DNA of 64,000 nucleotides, taken from Alteromonas aestuariivivens. Its GTDB lineage: Bacteria > Pseudomonadota > Gammaproteobacteria > Enterobacterales > Alteromonadaceae. Shown in pieces: positions 47,861 to 57,329 of this stretch. Position 1 is the first letter of the stretch. Each line of letters begins with the position of its first letter. The stretch is taken from the NCBI RefSeq assembly GCF_003367475.1, contig NZ_QRHA01000012.1:47353-111352 (forward strand), written 5' to 3'. A program made the position numbers and the translations under genes. The notes under the pieces were generated by a model. That model did no database searches, was not told where the DNA came from, and saw only the letters and a program-made list of their open reading frames with translations.

Positions 47861-48655
47861 ATGGTGCAACTCAATGGAACAGCTCAAAATTCAATGAGAT
47901 CGGCGTTCAGGAAAAAGGAGCCTCGGTATCCCGTAGACTGGAATCAATTTCCCGCCGGTGAGGCCATACGTCAGGCAATTCAATCATGCTGCGATGACTT
48001 CAGTCAGCGAATTTTTGGCTATCACTTTGTGAAGCTGGGCAATCTAAGCGTACAAATTCCGTTGCCAAAATGCTCCATCCGCCACCACATTCATCAGGCG
48101 CGAATTATTAACGAGCAAACTGGCGTGTTGGGCAAGTCTCATGAACTGCCCTACGTTGAAAATAGCATAGACGGTTTTTTGCTTGCTAACGAACTGGATT
48201 TTGCCCAGGACCCCCATCAGGTTCTGCGTGAAGTGGACCGGACCATTACCCAGAGCGGCTATGTGATCATCAGTGGGTTTAACCCCTACAGCATGACTGG
48301 CCTGGGAAAGTATCTTCCGGTTAAGCGCGGGAATATGCTGCACGATGCGCGCTTTTTCAGTGCCGGCCGAATTAAAGACTGGTTGCAGTTATTGGGCTTC
48401 GAGATAGTCGAGCAGCGGCAGATCCTGTTTTCGATGCTGTTTTTCAGTTATCAGTTTAATGTGTCGCCGAAATGGCAGGAGTGGCTGAACCGATATTGTC
48501 CATGGTGCGGTTCGGTGTACGTGATACTGGCGCGAAAGCGGGTGTGGCCGATGACGGTGGTAAAACCCAAGCTGCGCCTGGAGCCACGCTTTTCCCCGGT
48601 TGGGGCGAGCATGCGGGAAGTGACTCAGATAAAAAAATGCCGCTCACAATTGTGA
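47861..48655 (+). CDS. yafS: YafS-like SAM-dependent methyltransferase-fold protein
   Basis: 264 residues. It aligns with E. coli YafS: YHFVKLGNLSVQIPLP, ELPYVENSIDGFLLANELDF, DPHQVLREVDR and GYVIISGFNPYSMTGLGKYL. The glycine-rich SAM loop is K-L-G-N-L-S, atypical but shared with YafS, so methyltransferase activity is not certain. It sits divergent from gloB exactly as yafS does. The rnhA-dnaQ pair that follows in E. coli is absent. The first ATG (47861) is used; 47894 is an alternative. Confidence 0.85.
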   Translation: MVQLNGTAQNSMRSAFRKKEPRYPVDWNQFPAGEAIRQAIQSCCDDFSQRIFGYHFVKLGNLSVQIPLPKCSIRHHIHQARIINEQTGVLGKSHELPYVENSIDGFLLANELDFAQDPHQVLREVDRTITQSGYVIISGFNPYSMTGLGKYLPVKRGNMLHDARFFSAGRIKDWLQLLGFEIVEQRQILFSMLFFSYQFNVSPKWQEWLNRYCPWCGSVYVILARKRVWPMTVVKPKLRLEPRFSPVGASMREVTQIKKCRSQL

Positions 48656-48668
48656 CCGGCATTTTTCT
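48632..48668. terminator. Bidirectional terminator between yafS and metG
   Basis: AAAAATGCCG and CGGCATTTTT form the base of a hairpin, with CACAATTGTG as its apical palindrome. A-run and T-run on the two sides allow termination both ways. The yafS stop codon lies inside the hairpin. Confidence 0.85.
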
Positions 48669-48681
48669 TTAGCGTTATCGC

Positions 48682-50736
48682 TTACTTCACCCGCATACCA
48701 GGCTGTGCGCCTTCATGGGGCTCAAGAATGTACAGCTCACTGCCACCTGGGCCGGCCGCCAGTACCATCCCCTCAGAAAGGCCAAAGCGCATTTTGCGTG
48801 GTGCCAGGTTGGCCACCATCACAGTGTGCTTTCCTATCAAATCTTCCGGTGAGTAGGCTGATTTAATGCCGGCAAACACCTGCTTGGTTTCACCACCAAG
48901 GTCGAGTTGCAGGCGAAGCAGTTTGTCTGCACCTTCAACGTGTTCTGCATTTGCAATTTTGGCGATGCGCAAATCGATTTTGGCAAAATCGTCAAATTCG
49001 ATGGTGTCACTAATCGGATCTTTCGCCAAAGGGCTGTTTGGGTCTGATTTCGGTTGTGCCGCCACCAGACTTTCTTTGGATGCTTCTACCATGGCATCGA
49101 TTTTCTCCATTTCCACCCTTTGCATCATGGGTTTAAATTTGTTTATCGCGTGCCCGGTCAGGCAGTTTTGGCTGCTTTCCCAGTTCAGTTCATCATTCAG
49201 AAAGGCTTCGGCTTTTTCGGCCAGTACCGGTAGAACAGGCTTGAGGTAGGTCACCAGAATACGGAACAGGTTAATGCCCAATGAACACACATCGTGGGTA
49301 AACTGTTGCTTGTCTTCTTCCTTGATGGTCACCCATGGGGCGTTGCTGTCAATGAACTGATTGGCTTTGTCTGCCAGCGCCATAATTTCACGGATGGCCT
49401 GGTTGTACTTGCGCTTTTCATACATGGAAGCAATGGAGTCGGCAGCTTCATGGAATTGTGCCACCAGCTCCGGCTCCAGTACCGTCTCAGAAAGTTTGCC
49501 GTCAAACCGTTTGGTAATGAAACTGGCACAGCGGCTGGCAATATTGACTACCTTGCCTACCAGGTCAGCATTCACTTTCTGGGCGAAATCGGTAAAGTTT
49601 AAATCTATGTCAGTTACCCCATCGCTAAGCTTTGAAGCAAAGTAGTAGCGCAGGTATTCCGGGTTCAGGTGATCCAGGTAGGTACGACCTTTAATAAAGG
49701 TACCCCGAGACTTGGACATTTTGGCGCCGTTCACGGTAACAAAACCGTGAATATTCACTCCTGTTGGCTTGCGGTAGCCAGCACCTTCCAGCATGGCCGG
49801 CCAGAACAGGCAGTGGAAGTAGGTTATGTCCTTACCGATAAAATGGTACAGTTCGGTATCATTACCTTCCTGCCAGAACGGGTCAAAATCTACACCGTTC
49901 TGATCGCAGAAGTTTTTGAAGCTGGCCATATAGCCCACCGGGGCGTCTACCCACACATAGAAAAACTTATTGGGCGCACCGGGAATTTCAAACCCGAAGT
50001 AGGGGGCATCGCGGCTGATGTCCCATTGTTGCAGGCCGGCTTCGAACCATTCCTGCAGCTTGTTGGCCATTTCTTCCTGCAGCGCGCCTGAGCGGATCCA
50101 GTCTTTCAGCATGCCTTCAAACTGAGGCAGGTCGAAAAAGAAGTGCTCGGATTCTTTTAATACCGGCGTCGCCCCGGAAACCACGCTGCGAGGGTTTTTC
50201 ACTTCAGTCGGGCTGTAAGTGGCACCACAGACATCACAGCTGTCGCCATTCTGATCCTCGGCACCGCAGCTGGGGCAGGTGCCTTTTACAAAGCGGTCCG
50301 GCAGGAACATTTGTTTTTCAGGGTCGAACAACTGGTTGATGGTGCGCTTACTGATGTAACCGGCTTCGTCCAGACGCTGGTAAATGGTTTCACACAACGC
50401 CTTGTTTTCTGGCGAGTGAGTCACATAATAGTTGTCGTAATTTACGAAGAAGTCCTGCAAGTCCTGATGATGTTCTGCGCGCGTCTGTTCCACCATCTGC
50501 TCTGGCGTGATCCCCAGTTCCTGGGCTTTCAGCATTACCGGAGTGCCGTGGGCGTCATCGGCACACACACTGTAACATTCATGGCCGCGCAAACGCTGGA
50601 AACGGGTCCAGATGTCGGTTTGAATGTGTTCAAGAAGATGCCCGAGGTGAATGGAGCCGTTGGCATAGGGTAACGCACTGGTTACCAGAATTCGGCGTTT
50701 GGCTTGAGCAGCAGAAGACGAACTGATTTCAGACAT
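48682..50736 (-). CDS. metG: Methionine-tRNA ligase MetG
   Basis: 684 residues. Class I core with [19 protein letters not shown] (HIGH), zinc-knuckle CPSC and [13 protein letters not shown] loop, and a C-terminal EMAP-like tRNA-binding domain (about 580-684, [14 protein letters not shown]) that dimerises the enzyme. It is divergent from apbC as in E. coli. Confidence 0.97.
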   Translation of the reverse strand: MSEISSSSAAQAKRRILVTSALPYANGSIHLGHLLEHIQTDIWTRFQRLRGHECYSVCADDAHGTPVMLKAQELGITPEQMVEQTRAEHHQDLQDFFVNYDNYYVTHSPENKALCETIYQRLDEAGYISKRTINQLFDPEKQMFLPDRFVKGTCPSCGAEDQNGDSCDVCGATYSPTEVKNPRSVVSGATPVLKESEHFFFDLPQFEGMLKDWIRSGALQEEMANKLQEWFEAGLQQWDISRDAPYFGFEIPGAPNKFFYVWVDAPVGYMASFKNFCDQNGVDFDPFWQEGNDTELYHFIGKDITYFHCLFWPAMLEGAGYRKPTGVNIHGFVTVNGAKMSKSRGTFIKGRTYLDHLNPEYLRYYFASKLSDGVTDIDLNFTDFAQKVNADLVGKVVNIASRCASFITKRFDGKLSETVLEPELVAQFHEAADSIASMYEKRKYNQAIREIMALADKANQFIDSNAPWVTIKEEDKQQFTHDVCSLGINLFRILVTYLKPVLPVLAEKAEAFLNDELNWESSQNCLTGHAINKFKPMMQRVEMEKIDAMVEASKESLVAAQPKSDPNSPLAKDPISDTIEFDDFAKIDLRIAKIANAEHVEGADKLLRLQLDLGGETKQVFAGIKSAYSPEDLIGKHTVMVANLAPRKMRFGLSEGMVLAAGPGGSELYILEPHEGAQPGMRVK

Positions 50737-50851
50737 AATGACGCTATTGGATCTAAAGGGTTACAAAATGGCTGCAAATACTAGCCGAAATGGGCCTTTT
50801 TTGCATTAGTATTTCAAACAAACCGACAAATCAATTTCAGACAGGTACACG

Positions 50852-51943
50852 ATGATTTTTTCCCGCAAGGCAGACGAGCGATTGGACGTACTGGCGCACA
50901 TTGTTGCCGGGTATTATTCGTTGGACGCTAACGTTACCAGGGCCTGGTGCACATTGGAAGAAGACAGCCTGGTGGTAACCTTGCCGTTTTGCGCCGGGTC
51001 GCAGCACGCGGTTATTCAGCGTTTTTTGCTGAAGGCCCTGTTGGGCAAAGGTTACGACAACCAGGTTGTTACTGTTCGACAGAAAATCATGAGCAGCCAT
51101 TCCGCGCTGCCACCAGTGACCAATATTCGCAATATCATTGCGGTTGCTTCGGGAAAAGGCGGAGTGGGGAAGTCGACCACTGCGGTTAATTTGGCTTTTG
51201 CCTTACAACAGGAAGGCGCCAAGGTGGGGATTCTGGATGCCGACATTTACGGCCCCTCCATCCCTATCATGTTGGGTAACCCCAACGAACACCCCTCCAG
51301 TACCGACAACAAGCACATGCAGCCAATTGATGCATGGGGCCTGGTTGCCAATTCCATTGGTTATCTGGTGCCGCCGGAGGATGCTGCCGTCTGGCGGGGG
51401 CCCATGGCAAGCCGGGCTCTCAAGCAATTGCTGGATGAGACTCTGTGGCCGGTTCTGGATTACCTTATTGTGGATATGCCTCCAGGAACCGGTGACATTC
51501 AGCTTACCATGGCCCAACAGGTACCTTTGAGTGGGGTAGTGGTCGTGACCACACCACAGGACCTGGCGCTTGCCGATGCTCAAAAGGGCATTGCCATGTT
51601 CAATAAAGTAAACGTACCCATACTGGGCCTGATTGAAAACATGAGTTTTTACCAGTGCCGCAGTTGCGGCGCCAAAGATTATATTTTCTCTGAAGATGGC
51701 GGCAAGGCGTTAGCGGAACGCTATCAGTTGCCCCTGTTGGGCGCGCTGCCACTCGATATTCACATTCGGGAGCACGCCGATTCGGGGCAGCCGTTGCTGG
51801 TTGAATCGCCCAGTAGCCCATTGGCACAGGCCTACCGGGAAGCTGCCAGGGCGCTTTCCATGCAACTGGCGATGTCGTCGGCTCTGCGGGCAGACGGGGA
51901 AAACCACATCAAAGGTGAGCCTATAGGCATTCGGCAGACCTGA
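50852..51943 (+). CDS. apbC: Iron-sulfur cluster carrier protein ApbC (Mrp)
   Basis: 363 residues. The first 85 or so are a divergent MIP18-like domain. The P-loop NTPase has ASGKGGVGKSTTAVNLA (deviant Walker A), DADIYGPSIPIMLG, VDMPPGTGDIQLT and the Fe-S CxxC pair in FYQCRSCGAKDYIF. It binds and transfers 4Fe-4S clusters. AGG lies about eight bases upstream of the start. Confidence 0.95.
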   Translation: MIFSRKADERLDVLAHIVAGYYSLDANVTRAWCTLEEDSLVVTLPFCAGSQHAVIQRFLLKALLGKGYDNQVVTVRQKIMSSHSALPPVTNIRNIIAVASGKGGVGKSTTAVNLAFALQQEGAKVGILDADIYGPSIPIMLGNPNEHPSSTDNKHMQPIDAWGLVANSIGYLVPPEDAAVWRGPMASRALKQLLDETLWPVLDYLIVDMPPGTGDIQLTMAQQVPLSGVVVVTTPQDLALADAQKGIAMFNKVNVPILGLIENMSFYQCRSCGAKDYIFSEDGGKALAERYQLPLLGALPLDIHIREHADSGQPLLVESPSSPLAQAYREAARALSMQLAMSSALRADGENHIKGEPIGIRQT

Positions 51944-52038
51944 ATGACCGAATCCTTGTTTTGATAGGGCAAGGCGGTTGATTGGAATAGTAATGCGCCG
52001 CATAATATGCCGCTTATTTTTACTCACTGGAATTAACC

Positions 52039-52635
52039 ATGCGTTTGTGTGACCGGGACATTTATGAATATTTGCAACAAGGGAAGATAAAAATCGACCC
52101 AATGCCGGATTATTCGCAAATCAGCGGTGTTACCGTTGATATTCGCCTGGGCAACAAATTTCGTGTTTTTGAAGATCATCAGGCCCCTTACATAGACCTA
52201 AGTGGCCCGAAGGCTCAGGTACAGGAAGCGCTGAATTCAGTAATGAGTGATGAAATTGAACTGGCTGAAGGCAAAGCGTTTTTTCTTCACCCCGGTGAAC
52301 TGGCACTGGCCATTACCCATGAGTCAGTGACATTGCCCGACAATATTGTCGGCTGGCTGGACGGCCGTTCTTCTCTGGCCCGTTTGGGGTTGATGGTGCA
52401 CGTTACTGCGCACCGAATTGATCCGGGCTGGTCGGGTAACATTGTGCTGGAATTTTTCAACAGCGGAAAACTGCCACTGGCGCTTCGCCCATTGATGAAA
52501 ATTGGTGCGCTGAGCTTTGAAGTGCTGTCGCAGGCAGCGGAGAAACCTTACAACGCCCGTGTTGATGCCAAATACAAAGGGCAGGCCGGGGCAGTAGCCA
52601 GCCGGATCAGCTCGGATGAAAAGGACAGCAACTAG
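52039..52635 (+). CDS. dcd: dCTP deaminase
   Basis: 198 residues. Trimeric enzyme giving dUTP from dCTP. Key blocks are [37 protein letters not shown] with the active-site Ser-Arg-Glu neighbourhood, and [16 protein letters not shown]. It follows apbC, as in E. coli. A short lysine/serine-rich tail is slightly longer than in E. coli. Confidence 0.96.
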   Translation: MRLCDRDIYEYLQQGKIKIDPMPDYSQISGVTVDIRLGNKFRVFEDHQAPYIDLSGPKAQVQEALNSVMSDEIELAEGKAFFLHPGELALAITHESVTLPDNIVGWLDGRSSLARLGLMVHVTAHRIDPGWSGNIVLEFFNSGKLPLALRPLMKIGALSFEVLSQAAEKPYNARVDAKYKGQAGAVASRISSDEKDSN

Positions 52636-52686
52636 GGCGGGTTGAGCAGATATCCGCCAATCGAACATTTTTAGGTTGATAAAGCG

Positions 52687-52714
52687 TTGCAATAGAAAAA
52701 ATTTTGAGTACACT
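52687..52714 (+). promoter_or_regulatory. Candidate promoter of tRNA-Pro
   Basis: TTGCAA (52687-52692) and TACACT (52709-52714) with 16-base spacing. Transcription would start near 52722, nine bases before the mature tRNA. Confidence 0.5.
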
Positions 52715-52730
52715 TGTCCGCTCTTTCGGT

Positions 52731-52807
52731 CGGTGTGTAGCGCAGCCTGGTAGCGCACTGTCATGGGGTGTCAGGGGTCGGAGGTTCAAATCCTCTCACA
52801 CCGACCA
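52731..52807 (+). tRNA. proL: tRNA-Pro(GGG)
   Basis: 77 bases forming a full cloverleaf with encoded CCA: acceptor CGGTGTG / CACACCG, D-loop AGCCTGGTA, anticodon loop A-T-GGG-G-T at 52763-52769, and T-arm GGAGG-TTCAAAT-CCTCT. The anticodon stem has a U-U mismatch also present in E. coli proL, supporting the GGG isoacceptor. It marks the border to the accessory region on its 3' side. Confidence 0.96.
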
Positions 52808-53040
52808 ATCTCTTCCTCTAAATCAACCAGTTACCCCAGTGTGTTGATTGTTCAAATATACCGCGTCTCATAATCGCCCCAAAGTTGTCCCAATATACAG
52901 TGGTTTTATTTACTGGTTTTAGTCACGACCTGACCGCGCGACCTGATTGATAACCTCAACCAAACGAGACGCTTTTGAATCAAAAGCATACGATTTTCTC
53001 GGCTTATTCAACCGTTGCTCAAATAAAGATAAGACATGGT
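52808..53040. other. tRNA 3' flank, no gene seen
   Basis: 233 bases directly after the tRNA. I see no integrase gene and no second copy of the tRNA 3' end in the window. The sequence is more AT-rich than the left side. A remnant of an integration event is possible but unproven. Confidence 0.4.
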
Positions 53041-53703
53041 TCAAGAGTTGGACCAGTCTATATTTTTAACTGAATTCTTGATTTTACAGTTTGGACAAAT
53101 CGTTAGCGATTGTCCGAATGCAACAAAGACATCATAGCGCTGAGCACAACTGGTACAGCAAACCCTTAAATGCTTATATGGCTGAGGCTCTTTCTTATAA
53201 TTATTTTTAGATTTTTCGAGCAAATCTTCATACTTTCTCTGCAATGCTCTGAGTTCGTCTTGGCTTCTGGTGTATGCCGAGGACAATCGCACAAGTTTCG
53301 TATCAAGAGATGATACTTCGCTTCTGAGTCGAGTTACTTCAGCAAGATGGGCGGCGGCCATTCCTGCTTTGATTTTTAAAACTTCTTCTTGGTGCTCCTC
53401 TACTGAGAGATGGTTGTATTTCGCTAACTCTTCAAAAAGCAACTCAATATCATCTATAACAAAAACTTCTTGCTCGCTGTTGAGTGGGACTTTCCATTCT
53501 CTATATTTAGTGTGCAGATGTTTTTCGATTTCAAGTGGATTAATTACAACAACGCTTTTAATTGCTTCCCAATCACAAAACCCACCATAACCCGTGCTGT
53601 TTAATTCCTGCATTCTATCCGTGACCTCTCTACCTGAGGTCATACCAATTTTGCAAAAGCGAGTATTCGCCCTTGGACGAGCAATGTAAATCCTTCCTAA
53701 CAT
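53041..53703 (-). CDS. GIY-YIG-like (T5orf172/MUG113-type) protein with coiled coil and zinc ribbon
   Basis: 220 residues in three parts. Residues 1-95 resemble the T5orf172 branch of GIY-YIG nucleases: GRIYIARP, CKIGMTSGREVTDRMQELNS and EIEKHLHTKY with the candidate catalytic Glu (E58/E60). Residues about 100-165 are a probable coiled coil (EEVLKIKAGM, RLRSEVSSLDTKLVRL, DELRALQRKYEDLLEK). Residues 182-206 carry C183-x2-C186 and C203-x2-C206, a likely zinc ribbon. The family occurs in phage and mobile DNA. It stands alone beside the tRNA on the minus strand. Nuclease activity is inferred from fold only. Confidence 0.72.
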   Translation of the reverse strand: MLGRIYIARPRANTRFCKIGMTSGREVTDRMQELNSTGYGGFCDWEAIKSVVVINPLEIEKHLHTKYREWKVPLNSEQEVFVIDDIELLFEELAKYNHLSVEEHQEEVLKIKAGMAAAHLAEVTRLRSEVSSLDTKLVRLSSAYTRSQDELRALQRKYEDLLEKSKNNYKKEPQPYKHLRVCCTSCAQRYDVFVAFGQSLTICPNCKIKNSVKNIDWSNS

Positions 53704-53941
53704 TCTGAGTCCTTTTCAATCTACTTAGGATGAAATTCCAATTTTTAGTGGAATTGCTGTAAATTATCACGCAATAGTGTCACGAACAAAAAATTAGGAA
53801 TATGACCGAAAGAGTACAAGAAAGATATTCCCGTGGTCATGGGGTCGAGGCTTCACCCTGTGGGTATTTGTGATTTAAATTCAGTGCGCCTAGTACCAAG
53901 TAAACTTCAAGAAACCGCAAAATTTTCCTACTGTGAAGCTA
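53704..53941. other. AT-rich gap left of the IS630 element
   Basis: About 240 bases with no convincing gene. A 23-codon frame from 53802 (MTERVQERYS...) has AGGA very close to its ATG but nothing else in its favour. The target TA of the insertion sequence is at 53940-53941. Confidence 0.4.
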
Positions 53942-55096
53942 AATAACTGATCCTAAGTCTGCTACACCCTTGCCAGTCCATGTTGGTTGCCAGGGAATGG
54001 TGAGGCGGTTTCCATAAACCGCCGCACTCTTTGCAGCAATTCCCACATTTCAGTGCACTTGTGATTGCGGGTGACGGTTTCGTGCAAGGCGTGCCACAGC
54101 TTTTCAATCTTATTGACCCAAGGGCTATAAACCGGCTGGAACAGCACAATAAATTTAGGATTCTGCTTCAACCATGCCTGCGTCTTTTTACTTTTGTGGA
54201 TGATGTAGTTGTCCACGATCAGCGTGATCGTTTTTGCCTTCCGGTACGTTTTTCTTAGGTGCTCCATTAGCCGAATAAACAAGTCGGAACATTTTGAGTG
54301 TCGCCCAACATAGAGCACTTTGCCCGTTCCCGCGTGTAGCGCCCCTGCTAAGTAATATTTTTCGTTTTGTCCTGGCGTTGGGACTAACCGCTGTTTTCCT
54401 CTCAAGCCCCAGTCTGCACCGATTTTCGGATTGAGGTGGATATCCACTTCGTCTTCATAAAATACCGGATTGTCAGCATCACACTTCTTAAGAGCCGCAT
54501 TGATGACTGCCAGCTTCTCCTCCTTATACGGATCACGTATCCTCAAGGTGGGCGCGGCTCTGCGCCAAACAATGCCTAATTCCGGCATCCACCTTCGCAA
54601 TGTTGAGCTGTGTACACAGATTCCGGTACTTTCATGGATCACCTTTGCGAGCAACTCAGTACTCCAGCGACTACGCTGGTAGCCGAGGTCTTGTGGTGAC
54701 CAGGAGACCAGTAAAAACAGCATCTGAACTATCGCGTCACCAGGCAAATAAGCAGGCTTACCCTGCTCGACATCTTTGAGTCCTTCGATACCCGATTCTT
54801 CATACCACTTACACCAACGGTTTACCGATGAACGGGCTGCGCTGAGCAGCATTGCAGCTCGTTTCCGAGAATGCCCCCTGTGGACCAAGAGCACAGCATT
54901 TGCCCGACGACTAAAACGTTTATCCTTACTACGTTGAACGATTTTTTCTAACCGGCGTCGCTCGGGCCGGTTGATCAATGATATTCTGTTCATGCTCAGT
55001 GTGGATGTGTGAAAAGTGTGGTTTGGCGACTGATCTGATCGCTCATTTCACACTGAGTTCCCTTCAAGGGGTGATCTACACTTAGGAACAGTTATT
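53942..55096 (-). mobile_element. Intact IS630-family insertion sequence with TA target duplication
   Basis: 1155 bases. The 27-base terminal inverted repeats (53942-53968 and 55070-55096) share AATAACTG-TCCTAAGT and an inner CACC, 21 of 27 identical. TA dinucleotides flank both ends (53940-53941 and 55097-55098), as expected for IS630/Tc1-type transposition. It carries one full transposase gene. The extra C/G outside the TA extends the palindrome by chance. The copy looks recent and potentially active. Confidence 0.85.
53962..54993 (-). CDS. IS630 family transposase
   Basis: 343 residues. N-terminal helix-turn-helix region (about 30-75, RKRAAMLLSAARSSVNRWCKW), then a winged helix, then the DDE domain. 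D181 is in VFYEDEVDIHL, D261 in LIVDNYIIHKS and E297 in SPWVNKIEKLW, with 35 residues between the second Asp and Glu. Full length without stops. The stop codon lies inside the left inverted repeat. Confidence 0.93.
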   Translation of the reverse strand: MNRISLINRPERRRLEKIVQRSKDKRFSRRANAVLLVHRGHSRKRAAMLLSAARSSVNRWCKWYEESGIEGLKDVEQGKPAYLPGDAIVQMLFLLVSWSPQDLGYQRSRWSTELLAKVIHESTGICVHSSTLRRWMPELGIVWRRAAPTLRIRDPYKEEKLAVINAALKKCDADNPVFYEDEVDIHLNPKIGADWGLRGKQRLVPTPGQNEKYYLAGALHAGTGKVLYVGRHSKCSDLFIRLMEHLRKTYRKAKTITLIVDNYIIHKSKKTQAWLKQNPKFIVLFQPVYSPWVNKIEKLWHALHETVTRNHKCTEMWELLQRVRRFMETASPFPGNQHGLARV

Positions 55097-55132
55097 TAGT
55101 TAGTCCTGAGGTTTACCAATATAGGACTAAAG

Positions 55133-55345
55133 ATGACAAGCAAGACAGATAATCGTGATCTGAAAATCACGTTCATTCATCAATTTAAGCGTTCAACCAG
55201 AACAGAATGGCCTGATAAATTTCGTGTGTGCTGGTTTTTCAATCCAGAATCGCTCGATTACATCTATGAACACAAGGACGAGCGTTTTGTCACCAATAGA
55301 TTTGTGCTCTCAGATGCTATTCAAAAAAATTTTATAAAAAATTAA
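55133..55345 (+). CDS. 70-aa orphan hypothetical protein
   Basis: AGGA six bases before the ATG supports translation. The product is soluble and rich in aromatic and charged residues (TEWPDKFRVCWFFNPESL, YIYEHKDERFVTNRF). No signal peptide or membrane helix. I do not recognise the family. It lies 36 bases right of the IS630 element, so its native promoter may have been separated by the insertion. Confidence 0.5.
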   Translation: MTSKTDNRDLKITFIHQFKRSTRTEWPDKFRVCWFFNPESLDYIYEHKDERFVTNRFVLSDAIQKNFIKN

Positions 55346-55419
55346 TTTGGCATCATTTTCCAAATTGTTATGCTATGAGGGTTAAATGGAATAAATCTAA
55401 TAATTAAAAGGAGTTTTCA

Positions 55420-57303
55420 ATGAAAATTGATTCATCATTTAGGGAGCATCGATGGCTTTTTTCGGTTTTAGTGGCGATGCTACTCTCTGGTTGTGGTGGA
55501 AGTACTAATGACGATTTAACATTGAGCGTGACTTTGACGGGTTTAGTAAGTGGAAGTCTAGTGGTTGAAACTTTAAATGGCGAGCAAACCGTAATTTCAA
55601 CCAATGGTAATCACAAATTACCTGATAGGTACGGTTCAGAAACAGCTCCAAGTTTACGTATTATCACCCAGCCGTCTGATGCGTTATGTGAGTTAGTTGG
55701 CGAACAGACCATTGATACGGAAAAAGTTATACAAATTGATTGCTACGGTGCTCCTGAGCCTGTAATGGTAAATATATCCTATGACGTTAAAAGGGTTTTA
55801 CTTTCTTGGAACGATAACAGCAAACATACTGACTATACAGTTTACATTGACAAAAACGGGGGGAATGAATTTTCAGTTTTAGCTGATGGAATTTTCTTGA
55901 AATCATATGACTTTATTGTAAATAGTTATCAATATGCGAATGCGAGTATAAAAGTCGAATCTTGTAACCCACTCGGATGTGTTGATTCAGATGTGTCACA
56001 TTTAAGTAACACGTTAAAAGAAACTATAGGTTTTATTGAGTCTCCATCTGAAGATGAAATGTCGTTGTATGGTGCCAAAATTGCTTTGGCTAGGTCATCG
56101 AGTACATTACTAGTCAGTGCAGGTAAAGAAATGTCAGATTTAAACGTTGCCAGAGAAAAAAAATTCGGCACAGTATACATCTACGATGCTTCTAACGGCG
56201 CATTAGAAAATACTGCTCGACTTACAATTGATGAGTATAGTAGCGAACAAGAATTCTCTTTTGGGGATGGGCTTGGTATCTCCAAAGACGGGACCGTTTT
56301 AGTTGTTGCGGGAACTTTACCCATTCAAAATGATCCGTCAACATTTCTAAGTGGATTGTACATATATATTAAGCAATCCGATGATACTTGGTTATTGCAT
56401 CAGACTGTAGTGCCGAATACTAACGACGTTTGGCGTCTAGGCAATGTAATAGATCTATCGTTTTCAGGTAATACTATAGTGGTATCGCATTCTGGGGTAG
56501 AGTCCGGTATTCGAAGTATAGTGGTCTTGGAACTTGATGGCGATGGTTATTATGCGTTAACAATTGTTGATGAGCCTATCAACGGAGAGCACAGTACCAA
56601 ATATGGTGCTTCCATATCGCTGTCCGACCAAGGTGACAAGTTTGTTGTTGGTGATCCAAGGGCTGATCAGAAAAGTGTAGTTATTGGCGACGATGATTTC
56701 CCCACTTTTGAGTATACCGAAGGAGCTGCTTTCGTATTTGAGAAAGTCGATGGTCGTTGGAAAAATACACACAAATTAAAGTCTGAATCACCCCGGTTCG
56801 ACGATGCTTTTGGAACTTCTGTTTCGATCTCTGGAGATGGGCGTTTTATTGCGGCCGGTTCTACTGGAGGAGAGGGGACTACAGGCAAAGTAGAGATATT
56901 CTCAAAACAAAATGAACAGTGGAATTTAGAACAGTTAATACCTTCACCCTCGTTAAGCCCCTACCATGAAGATCTTTTTGGCTATTCTTTAGCATTTGAT
57001 GTAAACGGTAATAATTTATTTATTGGCTCGCCATGGGAATCGAGTGATCTTATAGGTATTAATGAAGTATCAGCAGTAGGGGGGGCGGCATCACATTCCG
57101 GTGCAGTATATCATTACCAACTAGATTCAAGTGCCAAATGGTATGGAAATGTACTGATAAAATCCAAATATAACTCACGGTATGAAGAGTTTGGTAGGGA
57201 AATTTTTACTGCTGACACAGGTACTCTTATAGTAACAGGTAAAAACTATCCCGGCCCGATCGAAGAGTTCAGTCCTGCTCCTGGTGGATTTTATATTTAC
57301 TAA
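55420..57303 (+). CDS. Lipoprotein with FG-GAP/integrin-like beta-propeller
   Basis: 627 residues, preceded by AAGGAG six bases before the ATG. Lipoprotein signal with L-S-G-C25. Residues about 33-105 form a small beta domain, about 110-200 look fibronectin-III-like (VKRVLLSWNDNSKHTDYTVY), and about 208-627 contain repeated FG-GAP-like blades: YGAKIALARSSSTLLVSAG, FGDGLGISKDGTVLVVAG, YGASISLSDQGDKFVVGDP, FGTSVSISGDGRFIAAGS, FGYSLAFDVNGNNLFIGSP. Probably a surface-anchored binding protein. The gene is clearly more AT-rich than the chromosome to its left, which suggests horizontal origin. Confidence 0.82.
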   Translation: MKIDSSFREHRWLFSVLVAMLLSGCGGSTNDDLTLSVTLTGLVSGSLVVETLNGEQTVISTNGNHKLPDRYGSETAPSLRIITQPSDALCELVGEQTIDTEKVIQIDCYGAPEPVMVNISYDVKRVLLSWNDNSKHTDYTVYIDKNGGNEFSVLADGIFLKSYDFIVNSYQYANASIKVESCNPLGCVDSDVSHLSNTLKETIGFIESPSEDEMSLYGAKIALARSSSTLLVSAGKEMSDLNVAREKKFGTVYIYDASNGALENTARLTIDEYSSEQEFSFGDGLGISKDGTVLVVAGTLPIQNDPSTFLSGLYIYIKQSDDTWLLHQTVVPNTNDVWRLGNVIDLSFSGNTIVVSHSGVESGIRSIVVLELDGDGYYALTIVDEPINGEHSTKYGASISLSDQGDKFVVGDPRADQKSVVIGDDDFPTFEYTEGAAFVFEKVDGRWKNTHKLKSESPRFDDAFGTSVSISGDGRFIAAGSTGGEGTTGKVEIFSKQNEQWNLEQLIPSPSLSPYHEDLFGYSLAFDVNGNNLFIGSPWESSDLIGINEVSAVGGAASHSGAVYHYQLDSSAKWYGNVLIKSKYNSRYEEFGREIFTADTGTLIVTGKNYPGPIEEFSPAPGGFYIY

Positions 57304-57329
57304 TGGACCTCAGATATGCATAAGAATAA

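Noticed and set aside
52808..53040. Integrase or att duplication next to tRNA-Pro
   Set aside because: No integrase-like frame and no second copy of the tRNA 3' end seen anywhere to the right in the window.
53802..53873. 23-codon frame MTERVQERYSRG...
   Set aside because: AGGA is too close to the ATG and the frame is too short to judge; no promoter or conservation evidence.
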